Shown one piece after another: positions 22,758 through 30,265 of a stretch of DNA of 34,443 bases. Within the stretch, counting starts at the first letter, position 1, and each line of letters opens with the position of its first letter. The stretch is from the IMG/VR virus record IMGVR_UViG_3300017763_000077, positions 1-34,443 of that record; one strand, 5' to 3'. The notes under the pieces are model-generated. The model made no database searches. It was not told the DNA's origin and saw only the letters and a list, made by a program, of their open reading frames with translations. Both the position numbers and the translations under genes were made by a program. Source of the DNA: a virus.

Positions 22758-23921
22758 TTATTTGTTTTTCATTTTTACTTTTAAAGAACTTGAAGAATCG
22801 CCGCTTAACACCTTAAACTTTTTTCCACCGACTTGAACTTCACCATGACTTTGTCTTGGATCCATATTTACGTTTTTACTTTTTGCAACGCTATCCTTGA
22901 TAGCATCTGATCGGCCTTGATCGTAAAAGTGCTTAGCAACAGCATCAGCGTTCATAGCTGTAAATAAAGACTTATGGTAACCTTTAGCATCTGACATTGT
23001 GTTATCTTCGTTCAAAAACTTTTTGACAAAGTTGTTAATGTCGCTTTGAGTTGCTTTTACGTCTTCAGCGTTGTTCACGTTAAATCTGTACTTTTTATCA
23101 CCGACGTTATATTCAAAACCTTTGAACTTGTCGTTAAAGACTTTATCAGTCTTATTTAAAAACACAGATTTAGCTTTCTCAGCTGTCTTGTTTGCTTCCT
23201 CTGATTCTTTATTGTATCGACTAAAGAAGTCTATAGCTTTCTGCGCTTCTGGCGGAAGGTTAGAACCTGCTTTAATCTCATCATAATATTTAGACTTTTG
23301 CCCGTCTAAGTAGGCCTTCGCGCTGGCAACTTGCTCTTTTAGCGCTAGCTTTTTTCTTTTAATATCTCTTTCATCGTCAACTTCTTCATCAAAGTCAAAT
23401 GAATCTTCAATTAAAAAACTTATTTCTTCAGCCGATAAATGCGGCTTTGTTCTTTTATAGTATTCAGTTAAAGCTGTTAAGTTATCTAAATCAGAGTAGT
23501 CTCTGTTTAAATCAACATAGTCTTCTAGACTTCCACCAGTTTCATCCATAAAGTCTATTAACTTCTGAATGTTTTCTGGTAGTGGCTTTCCAGTAGCTTC
23601 TGCTTCTGCTATAGCCTCTTCAACTTCTTCAACTAAATCTTCAGTAACCTCGTTCGGTTCTTCAGTTTCTTCTTTTGTTACCTCTTCAAGAACTGGTAGC
23701 TCATCTTCAACAACCTCTTCTTTTTGTTCAACTTCCTCAACAACTTCTGAATCATTTTCAGTTGTTTCGTCTACTTCAGCATCTACTTTCTCTTGCTCTT
23801 CTTCAACCACTGGAGGTTTACTAAAATCTACTTTAGTTACATCCTCTTGCTCGTCTTGTGGTTTAAGGTTATTCATATCAATTTTTACGACATTGTCGTC
23901 GTTTTCTTTAATTTCATCCAT
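22758..23921 (-). CDS. Acidic scaffold-like protein
   Basis: A 387-aa protein whose first 130 residues are a Glu/Asp/Val low-complexity region (for example EEVEQKEEVVEDELPVLEEV), followed by a helical middle with charged coils and a Lys-rich C-terminus (SSSSLKVKMKNK). A highly acidic N-terminus, helical body and basic C-terminal tail are typical of tailed-phage scaffolding proteins, whose basic tail contacts the capsid protein. It lies between portal and major capsid genes, the usual position of scaffold. No protease motif is seen, so it is not an obvious scaffold-protease fusion. The role is inferred from composition and order. Confidence 0.75.
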   Translation of the reverse strand: MDEIKENDDNVVKIDMNNLKPQDEQEDVTKVDFSKPPVVEEEQEKVDAEVDETTENDSEVVEEVEQKEEVVEDELPVLEEVTKEETEEPNEVTEDLVEEVEEAIAEAEATGKPLPENIQKLIDFMDETGGSLEDYVDLNRDYSDLDNLTALTEYYKRTKPHLSAEEISFLIEDSFDFDEEVDDERDIKRKKLALKEQVASAKAYLDGQKSKYYDEIKAGSNLPPEAQKAIDFFSRYNKESEEANKTAEKAKSVFLNKTDKVFNDKFKGFEYNVGDKKYRFNVNNAEDVKATQSDINNFVKKFLNEDNTMSDAKGYHKSLFTAMNADAVAKHFYDQGRSDAIKDSVAKSKNVNMDPRQSHGEVQVGGKKFKVLSGDSSSSLKVKMKNK

Positions 23922-23947
23922 AATAAAATAATATAAAAAATTAGTAA

Positions 23948-26368
23948 TTATCTAGGTTCAAATCCACCTAAATCAAATCCACCAAGTATATCATTACCTG
24001 CCGACTCGAATTTTTTAGGTGAACCACCTGTCTTTCTTTGATCTATAAGCTCACTTTGCTGTGATGCTTGTATTTTTGTTCTTTCGTCTTTTCTATCTTC
24101 TTTCTCTTTTTCTCTACCTTTCATACCCTCAACTTCAGCTTGCTTTAGCTGCATGTTCATTTGAAACTCTAATTGCATTAACTGCTTTTTAATTTCAGCT
24201 TCTTGCTGCATAGCTTGAACTCCTAGCTGAGACTTCATTTGCTCTACTTGCATTTTAGTTTGCGCTAAAGCTTGTTCTTTCTGAACTTCAGCTTGAGCAG
24301 CAGCTTGAGCAGCTTGAGCGTTAGACTGTGTTTGAAGCTGGATGTTTCTTTCTTGCGCAGCTCTATCTTTAGCTTCTTTGTCTTTACGTCTAAGTTTAAG
24401 TAGTTGATTAGCTAAGCTTACGTTTCTAACTTCTCTAATGTCTATAGCATCTTCAAGGTCTATGTTTTTCTGAGACAACGCGACTTGAATATTGTTTTCA
24501 AGCATGGCTTTCTCTTCTTCATCTGGAGCTAACTCTATAAATATACCAAAGTCATAAAGGTGTAGCTCAGACATCTCTTCAAGTGTAGCTACGTTATGAG
24601 CACCTATAGCTTGTATAAAAGCGTCTTTGGTAGGTGAATACTCTATTATGTCTGATATTCTAAGTGATAGTTGATCTGCAACCTCTGATGTCAAGAATAG
24701 TCCTGCTTGAAGTATATGTCTAGTCGCTGTGTTAGAGTTTGCTGCGGCTAGTTTTTGAATACCAACTAAAGCGTTTTTATCTGGGTTACTACCGTCTCTA
24801 GCTTCATTTAGCCCGGTTGTATCTCTAATCATCTGTAGATAATAGTTGTACGTACCGATTAAACTTTGCATCTTTGCTCCACCGCTACCACTAGATATTT
24901 CTTGAATAGGTACTCTACCTGGATTCATATCACCATCAGCAGTCATTGATCTACCGATGACAGAACCAGTTTGGAAAAACATGTTTAAAGCTTCTTGTGG
25001 ACTATAGTTTGTTCCATTGCCTAAGTCTATTTCAGCTAAACCATCAGCGTCTAAGTAAACTCCATCTGGAACAAGTCTTGACATTACTTGCTGCAGCTTT
25101 AAATGCGTTAGTTGTATCATATCAGCAAAACCTGTTATACGACTAACTAAAGACTCTATTTTACCATTATACATTCTTGGCGCTACAATAGAGTAATTCA
25201 TCTTAACTTTAGTGTAATCGCTTTTAGGTCTCATCATGTTCTTAGACATTTCCCATTTGAGAAGCTTGTCCGTACCTAGTATTTTAGCACCTTCGTATAA
25301 AACTTCAACAGACTTTTGAACTTTAGAAAAGTTAGCCTCCATATCCTCTGGAGGATTAAAGCTATCATCTTTTTCTATAGCTCTTTCAGCGCCAGTACCT
25401 GTCTCCTTAACCTTATACACTTCATTCATGTAAGTCTTGTAGTTGAAGTATAATACAGACACTTGATTGTTATCAGTGTATCTACTGTTTCCAGATGTTC
25501 TAGTATTATATCTACCGTCGTCTCTAGCGTTAGACTGCTCTATTTCTTCTAAATCTTCTTGAGTTAAATGTGGAAACTGCTTTGCTAACTCGTTTAAAGG
25601 TATAGTCTTTACTTCACCTACGTAGTATATGTCATCAAAGTAAGGTGAATCCGTGTAAGAATAAACTAAGTTTTCAGGATCAACATAATCTATCTTTACA
25701 CCTTCAGATGTATTGAAACTTGTTTTAACAGCACCAATACCTAACACGGTTAAATCATAATAAAATCTTTTTCTAATGAGCTCATACTTATTACCATCCA
25801 TCAAAGTGTTTAAAGCTTGCTCTTCGGCTAACTCAACAGCTTGCTTATATGTTAGCTGCATATGTAACGCTAATTCATCTTCGTCTACAGGTAGAGACTC
25901 AGGATCGTTGGAATAAAGATTTACACCAAATGCTTGATCAGCAAAATCATTTATCTCTTGAGTACGCATGTCATCTAGTATAGACTGCATATACTCTGTT
26001 CTTTTTTGAACGCCAAACGGATCTTGCGAATAAGCTTTTATATCGTAAGTTCTTTCAGATATACCGTTAACAACAATATCAACAAACTTAGGTATAATAG
26101 GCACAGGCTTCCAGTCTAAGTTTAAGTAGCTTAAGTCACCATTTATAGATAGCTCGTCTTTATACTTTTGTATTGACTGTTCGCCTCTAGCGTATAATCT
26201 TAATTTGTGGAAATTGTTCTGGTTATTTAGGTATCTATTATTGTAGCCATCAGAAAACCATTCGCTTTCTATAGCCTTAGCAACTTTCATACCATATTCG
26301 TAACCAACTTTTTCTAGGTCGCTTACAACCTGACTTGGAAAATAACTTTTTATAACTGAGTCAGCCAT
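23948..26368 (-). CDS. Portal protein (crAss-like)
   Basis: An 806-aa protein that would form the ring at the unique head vertex through which DNA is packaged and ejected. The N-terminal part includes DLDWKPVPIIP-like clip/stem sequence (actual residues LNLDWKPVPIIPKFVDIVV). The middle has VDPENLVYSYTDSPYFDDIY and an RDTTGLNEARDGSNPD loop, patterns I recall from portals of crAss-like and marine podoviruses. Residues about 673-780 are a Gln/Ala/Glu coiled coil suited to a barrel that projects into the head. The tail is Gly-rich (FDLGGFEPR). It starts two bases after the terminase stop. Gene order and length support the call. Confidence 0.83.
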   Translation of the reverse strand: MADSVIKSYFPSQVVSDLEKVGYEYGMKVAKAIESEWFSDGYNNRYLNNQNNFHKLRLYARGEQSIQKYKDELSINGDLSYLNLDWKPVPIIPKFVDIVVNGISERTYDIKAYSQDPFGVQKRTEYMQSILDDMRTQEINDFADQAFGVNLYSNDPESLPVDEDELALHMQLTYKQAVELAEEQALNTLMDGNKYELIRKRFYYDLTVLGIGAVKTSFNTSEGVKIDYVDPENLVYSYTDSPYFDDIYYVGEVKTIPLNELAKQFPHLTQEDLEEIEQSNARDDGRYNTRTSGNSRYTDNNQVSVLYFNYKTYMNEVYKVKETGTGAERAIEKDDSFNPPEDMEANFSKVQKSVEVLYEGAKILGTDKLLKWEMSKNMMRPKSDYTKVKMNYSIVAPRMYNGKIESLVSRITGFADMIQLTHLKLQQVMSRLVPDGVYLDADGLAEIDLGNGTNYSPQEALNMFFQTGSVIGRSMTADGDMNPGRVPIQEISSGSGGAKMQSLIGTYNYYLQMIRDTTGLNEARDGSNPDKNALVGIQKLAAANSNTATRHILQAGLFLTSEVADQLSLRISDIIEYSPTKDAFIQAIGAHNVATLEEMSELHLYDFGIFIELAPDEEEKAMLENNIQVALSQKNIDLEDAIDIREVRNVSLANQLLKLRRKDKEAKDRAAQERNIQLQTQSNAQAAQAAAQAEVQKEQALAQTKMQVEQMKSQLGVQAMQQEAEIKKQLMQLEFQMNMQLKQAEVEGMKGREKEKEDRKDERTKIQASQQSELIDQRKTGGSPKKFESAGNDILGGFDLGGFEPR

Positions 26369-26370
26369 AT

Positions 26371-28587
26371 TTAGTGTTTAATTATTTTTGACGAATATCC
26401 GTCGTTAGTATATCTAGCCATACTTACATTTACAGTGCTTCTAGCTTTATCTTGTCTAGGTTTGTATAAATGTCTATTACAACCCATTATTGCTAAACCA
26501 GAGCTTATAGAAGCATCGTGCTTTGTTCTTTTGTTTATATTAAACTTAGCCCAGTCATTTAGCGTTTCATTAAAATACATTGTTCCGTAAGTCCCATCGT
26601 CTATATGACCTACGTGATCATTTATATACATTTCAATAGCAGCTGCATGAGCTTGTTTTATATCTTCACTTGAGTTTGGCATACCACCTATTTCTTTTTC
26701 AGTAACAGATAATTTATTCCAAACTTTATCTGGTCTATTCATACTAAACCCTCTATATCCTCTTCTTCTAAAATGGTATAGTAGTCTTGGCTTATTATTC
26801 TCCGCTAGTATTGGCATACCGTAAAATATGCAGGCCATTAATACGTCCTCAAAAAATATTTCTGCGGTTTGTGGTCTAGCAATATACTCAAGAAAAAATG
26901 TGTTGGCCGGTGCTGACTCCATGCTAAACTTGGTTAGTCCATGAAGAGATCCGTTGGATCCTCTACCATCAACAGTACCGCTAATATCATAGCTATCGCA
27001 ACCAAAGGCACCAATATGCTCATTTCCTGGGTATTTTACTCCATTTTTAAGTATCACTCTATTTTGAAGATTTCTATCTGGAACCCAGCTAACTTTAAAC
27101 CTGCCATTAGGATCAGGATTAAATACTACTTGAGTATCCTTCATACCGTTAGCCCATTGAAAAGATCCAGTGGTTACTACAGAAGAGTTTCTGTGCCCTT
27201 CGTTGTAGTCTATTTGCTCGTATATTTTAGTTAGATTAAAAAGACTGTTTTTAGTTTCATCTCTAAACGCGTGCTCTTCTGTTCTTGGAAACTGACGGTA
27301 GAATTCATTTAAAGCATCCTGGTCGTCTTTTAAGCCATCCACTTCATTTTCCCAATGATCTATAACCCCGATATCAATTAGTTGACCGTCTGGTCCATAA
27401 ACATCTCGTCCTGGAGTAGTGAAGACAGGTCGTCCATACTCATCAATAAATCCTTCAAAGTTCCATTCCATTGGAACAAACAGAGCATATAAACCAGATT
27501 TTGTTTGACCATTTTTATTTCTATTTTTGACATCACTGTCGTTGTATAATTTTTTAAAGTTGTCGCCACCTTTATCTAAAGCATTAGACGTTGAGCCCAT
27601 CATACACTTACCAATAATCCTACTACCTAGTCTAAGACAGGTTTTTGTTACTCGCCAGTTATTTAGTATATTGTCAGGCTTCTTCCACTTACCGCTTTCA
27701 TCGTGCACTAATAAGCTAAGCTTTTCACCATCATAACTATTGTCTCCAGTGTTCTTCCAGTCTATAGTTGTATCTAACCCTTCAAGCTCTTCTAGCTTTT
27801 CATTACTAGATATTTTCTTACGAGTAAACTTACTAGCCGGCACACGATACGCAAGCTCAGACTTAGGTCTATCCATACCGTCTTGAATAGGCTTGAAAAA
27901 GAAAGGGTAATTTATAGATATAGGTACAACTTTATCTGTAAACATCTTTTTCGCGTCAGCACCAGACTTTGATAATATACCAAACCTACTATCACTAGAA
28001 ATAGTTGCTTGATTAACCGTTTCAGCAGAACTCATGAATGAAAACCCAGAACGTCTGTTTTTAAGGTAGCACATACCATAACTCCTTACGTCTGCCTTGC
28101 AGGCCTCCCAAAATATAAAAAATAATCTATTAGCTTCACGAAAATCTGGAGCTCCTACATCTATCTTGCTCCACTGTAAGTACATGTAGTGAGTTCCTGT
28201 AATATAAGTTGGAACACCAGCATTTTGAAACCAGAAACCTTCACTTCTTCTCTTGAACTCTTCATCTATATAATCGTACCATTGGTCTTTTTGATCTTCT
28301 GGATACTCTCTCCAGTCAAATATATTTTTAAGTTTACTCAAAGCTTTTGGTGGCTCAATACGCTGCCACTTATCTTTGTCACTGCTATATACGTTTTTAG
28401 GAGATGGTGGTAAAGCAATTTTTAAACCCTGAATGTCGTACACCTCTCCTATCTGACCAGTTCTAGATACTACCACAACATCGTTGTCTTTGTCATAACC
28501 ATACTTCCACTTCTTAGACCTATTTAGTCTTTTTAAAGTGTTAGCCTTTATAGGTTCTATTATCTTATATAAGGTCTGTTCGTACAT
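26371..28587 (-). CDS. terL: Large terminase subunit (DNA packaging ATPase-nuclease)
   Basis: A 738-aa motor protein that drives DNA into the prohead and cuts concatemers. The N-terminal ATPase has a variant Walker A, KNRRSGFSF at 176-184, lacking the classic GKT/S; Walker B with its catalytic Glu, LSLLVHDESG at 290-299; and a coupling motif, MMGSTSN, around 329-335. The C-terminal RNase H-like nuclease shows acidic residues D531 and D534 (GCDSYD), E580 (FFEDV) and D691 (KHDASISSGLA). A degenerate Walker A of this form is, as I recall, shared with crAss-like terminases. The start follows the stop of the putative small subunit directly (TAAATG), and the portal follows after two bases. Confidence is high from motifs and order. 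Confidence 0.92.
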   Translation of the reverse strand: MYEQTLYKIIEPIKANTLKRLNRSKKWKYGYDKDNDVVVVSRTGQIGEVYDIQGLKIALPPSPKNVYSSDKDKWQRIEPPKALSKLKNIFDWREYPEDQKDQWYDYIDEEFKRRSEGFWFQNAGVPTYITGTHYMYLQWSKIDVGAPDFREANRLFFIFWEACKADVRSYGMCYLKNRRSGFSFMSSAETVNQATISSDSRFGILSKSGADAKKMFTDKVVPISINYPFFFKPIQDGMDRPKSELAYRVPASKFTRKKISSNEKLEELEGLDTTIDWKNTGDNSYDGEKLSLLVHDESGKWKKPDNILNNWRVTKTCLRLGSRIIGKCMMGSTSNALDKGGDNFKKLYNDSDVKNRNKNGQTKSGLYALFVPMEWNFEGFIDEYGRPVFTTPGRDVYGPDGQLIDIGVIDHWENEVDGLKDDQDALNEFYRQFPRTEEHAFRDETKNSLFNLTKIYEQIDYNEGHRNSSVVTTGSFQWANGMKDTQVVFNPDPNGRFKVSWVPDRNLQNRVILKNGVKYPGNEHIGAFGCDSYDISGTVDGRGSNGSLHGLTKFSMESAPANTFFLEYIARPQTAEIFFEDVLMACIFYGMPILAENNKPRLLYHFRRRGYRGFSMNRPDKVWNKLSVTEKEIGGMPNSSEDIKQAHAAAIEMYINDHVGHIDDGTYGTMYFNETLNDWAKFNINKRTKHDASISSGLAIMGCNRHLYKPRQDKARSTVNVSMARYTNDGYSSKIIKH

Positions 28588-28866
28588 TTACTTTTTAGAT
28601 CTACCTTCCGCAAAACCTTTAAATACTCTTTCTTCCTTCTTCTCAGGTTCTCTACCTTCTAGTAGGTTTTCTTCTTCTTGAATTCTATTAAGTATTTCAA
28701 AAGCGTCGAATATAGCTAGCTTTTTAGTAGCAGCAGCATTTTTAAGCCTGTCAGCAGTAATGTCATCACCACTATCAACAATAGCTTCTTTAGCTACTTT
28801 GATTAGCTCTTCAACAGCTTTATGCCCAGCTTGGATTATACTCTTCTTCGTCTCCTTGATATTCAT
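28588..28866 (-). CDS. Putative small terminase subunit
   Basis: A 92-aa, all-helical, charged protein starting MNIKETKKSII, with central KEAIVDSGDDITADRLKNAA and TKKLAIFDAFEILNRIQEEE, then a basic tail (EGRSKK). Short helical DNA-binding or oligomerising proteins immediately before TerL are usually the small terminase. The frame is open to 28914, but that start would overlap the preceding gene by 95 bases. The ATG at 28866, with an AATTAAATATG leader, overlaps it by 47 and is preferred. No helix-turn-helix can be seen with confidence. The role is inferred mainly from position. Confidence 0.55.
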   Translation of the reverse strand: MNIKETKKSIIQAGHKAVEELIKVAKEAIVDSGDDITADRLKNAAATKKLAIFDAFEILNRIQEEENLLEGREPEKKEERVFKGFAEGRSKK

Positions 28867-29401
28867 ATTTAATTGTAATGTCTTTTGAAATAACTCTATA
28901 TAGTCTTTGGCCATCTATAACAAACTCATACTCATTGTAAGGTTCGTATCCAACTAGATCTCCTACATCAACACACCCGTCAGTAAACTTTACTATGCCT
29001 ATAAGTTTTCTTTCCTTGTCTTCAGAAAAAAAGTCTATACACTTTATAGGCTTAACGAAGCAGTAACCATTAACAGGTTTCCACTTACCGTTTCTATTGT
29101 AAGCAAAAACTTGATCTTTAGTAACAAAGTATTTATTGTCTTCAAAGTAACCTCTAGAGTTTTTCTCTTCGCCTCTAATATTATGCCATCGTCTAAACAC
29201 GTTGTGATGAACTATAATAGTGTCACCAACTTCAACTTCACCGTCATAATTTAGAGGTATAGCCATAACAGTTGCTTCTCTGTTTACGTATTGATGGTTA
29301 TAAACTTCAGTGTTTAATATAAGGCTTTTGTCTTCAACTTTTACAGAGTTATTATACCTACCACCTTTAGGTTCTATTATAAAATCGTAAAGTGCTTGCA
29401 T
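28820..29401 (-). CDS. Tandem GroES-like (cpn10-like) two-barrel protein
   Basis: A 193-aa protein whose two halves look alike. The first half (about 4-102) has FIIEPKGGRY, a loop with hydrophobic LIL at 27-29, a strand TVMAIPL, VEVGDTIIVHHN at 56-67 and YFVTKDQVFAY. The second half (about 113-180) has YCFVKPI, LIGIVKF at 133-139, VDVGDLVGY at 144-152 and LYRVISKDITIKYE. Both follow the GroES layout: start strand, mobile loop, V-x-V-G-D turn, and a final strand near an 'I/L-x-x-x-D-I' signature. This suggests duplication of a co-chaperonin fold, perhaps for capsid folding as T4 gp31 does. It overlaps its neighbours (TAATG at its start; 47 bases at its end) just before the terminase genes. Family assignment is by motif only. 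Confidence 0.6.
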   Translation of the reverse strand: MQALYDFIIEPKGGRYNNSVKVEDKSLILNTEVYNHQYVNREATVMAIPLNYDGEVEVGDTIIVHHNVFRRWHNIRGEEKNSRGYFEDNKYFVTKDQVFAYNRNGKWKPVNGYCFVKPIKCIDFFSEDKERKLIGIVKFTDGCVDVGDLVGYEPYNEYEFVIDGQRLYRVISKDITIKYEYQGDEEEYNPSWA

Positions 29402-29622
29402 TAATACTCTAGGTTGTACTCTACAGAAACAGCCATGTTTTTATTGAAGTCTTTCCAAGGTAAAACATCATTACCTTTCTGTATGTATATACTGTATTTT
29501 GTTTCAGACTCTATAATGTTACATATAGTATGACCACCATACACATCCTGTCCAACAGAATAGTGCATGGCGTCAATCTTGTAATCTTTACCTATAGTTA
29601 TTTTACGAATCAGCTTGCTCAT
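29401..29622 (-). CDS. Small conserved phage protein, unknown function (73 aa)
   Basis: It starts MSKLIRKITIGKDYKIDAMHY and is chosen at 29622 rather than 29664 because the longer form would overlap the preceding coiled-coil gene by 62 bases rather than 20. The pattern VGQDVYGGHTICNII plus YSIYIQKG and a final beta strand suggests a compact mixed fold with two conserved Gly-Gly/His positions. No catalytic site, signal or membrane segment is visible. It overlaps the next gene by one base (TAATG), so translation is coupled. I recall similar small proteins in marine phages but know no function. Confidence 0.6.
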   Translation of the reverse strand: MSKLIRKITIGKDYKIDAMHYSVGQDVYGGHTICNIIESETKYSIYIQKGNDVLPWKDFNKNMAVSVEYNLEY

Positions 29623-29875
29623 CTTCTGGGTATTTAATTTCTCCAGTATTGATGTCAAGATCAATCTTACCGTAAGCTTCTTCTAAACTTTTTTGAATAC
29701 CCTGAAGCTTTTGGTTAACACCATCTAGCTCATGGAGAAGCGCATGCTTTCTAGCTTCAGCATTACCTATTTCCATTTTGACTTGATTAGTCATAGAAAT
29801 AACTTGTTGCACTTCTTTTAATTCTTCGTCTTTGATTTTCTCTGGCTTAGCAGCCAAGTCAATTGATTTTCCCAT
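29603..29875 (-). CDS. Small coiled-coil protein (prefoldin-like in shape)
   Basis: A 90-aa, mostly helical protein. Two helical arms (about 15-40 with VQQVISMTNQVKMEIGNAEA, and 43-72 with HELDGVNQKLQGIQKSLEEA) flank a short turn, followed by a short beta tail, KIDLDINTGEIKYPEDEQ. Two antiparallel coils with a small hydrophobic end recall prefoldin-type or tape/chaperone-like subunits, but no family can be claimed. It sits in a run of small overlapping genes before the tandem GroES-like protein, so an assembly role is possible. The leader is an ATTAA repeat rather than a Shine-Dalgarno site. Confidence 0.6.
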   Translation of the reverse strand: MGKSIDLAAKPEKIKDEELKEVQQVISMTNQVKMEIGNAEARKHALLHELDGVNQKLQGIQKSLEEAYGKIDLDINTGEIKYPEDEQADS

Positions 29876-29899
29876 AATTTAATTTAATTTAATTGTTTA

Positions 29900-30265
29900 T
29901 TAAAATTTGTAATCCGCGTAGTCTAGACCCATAAAAGCGTGGACGCCATTATCTTCTATTTCTACTGCGTAATCAGCCCACCCGTTAGGATGAGTGTACT
30001 CTAAAGTTTCTGCTTCTGCATCAACAGGTTCTAAACCTTTCCATAACACATCTATGTGGTACAGCTCAGATAAAACAGGCGCTTCAACTTCATTACCTTC
30101 TTCATCATAATCACCTGGTGTGATTACAATATTACCTAACTCAACAACGCAGTGCTTATGTGTTGGGTATATATTACCATCATCATCAGTAGCGGTTCCT
30201 AATGCAGCTATTTTACTTTTAGCTGTGGATTGGTTTGTAAACTCGTATTTACCTATCTTATTCAT
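29900..30265 (-). CDS. Small acidic protein, unknown function (121 aa)
   Basis: A soluble acidic protein with beta-rich segments (KHCVVELGNIVITPGDYDEE and LYHIDVLWKGL) and a C-terminal Asp/Tyr-rich end (HAFMGLDYADYKF). No membrane segment or known catalytic motif is seen. It follows the receptor-binding gene by one shared base (the stop of that gene overlaps its start, TAATG), so it is translationally coupled to the large tail protein. A chaperone or accessory for the fibre is possible by position only. Confidence 0.6.
   Translation of the reverse strand: MNKIGKYEFTNQSTAKSKIAALGTATDDDGNIYPTHKHCVVELGNIVITPGDYDEEGNEVEAPVLSELYHIDVLWKGLEPVDAEAETLEYTHPNGWADYAVEIEDNGVHAFMGLDYADYKF

Noticed and set aside
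27378-27569. 63-aa minus-strand frame
   Set aside because: Out of frame inside the large terminase gene, with no plausible leader; the terminase frame is clearly the coding one.
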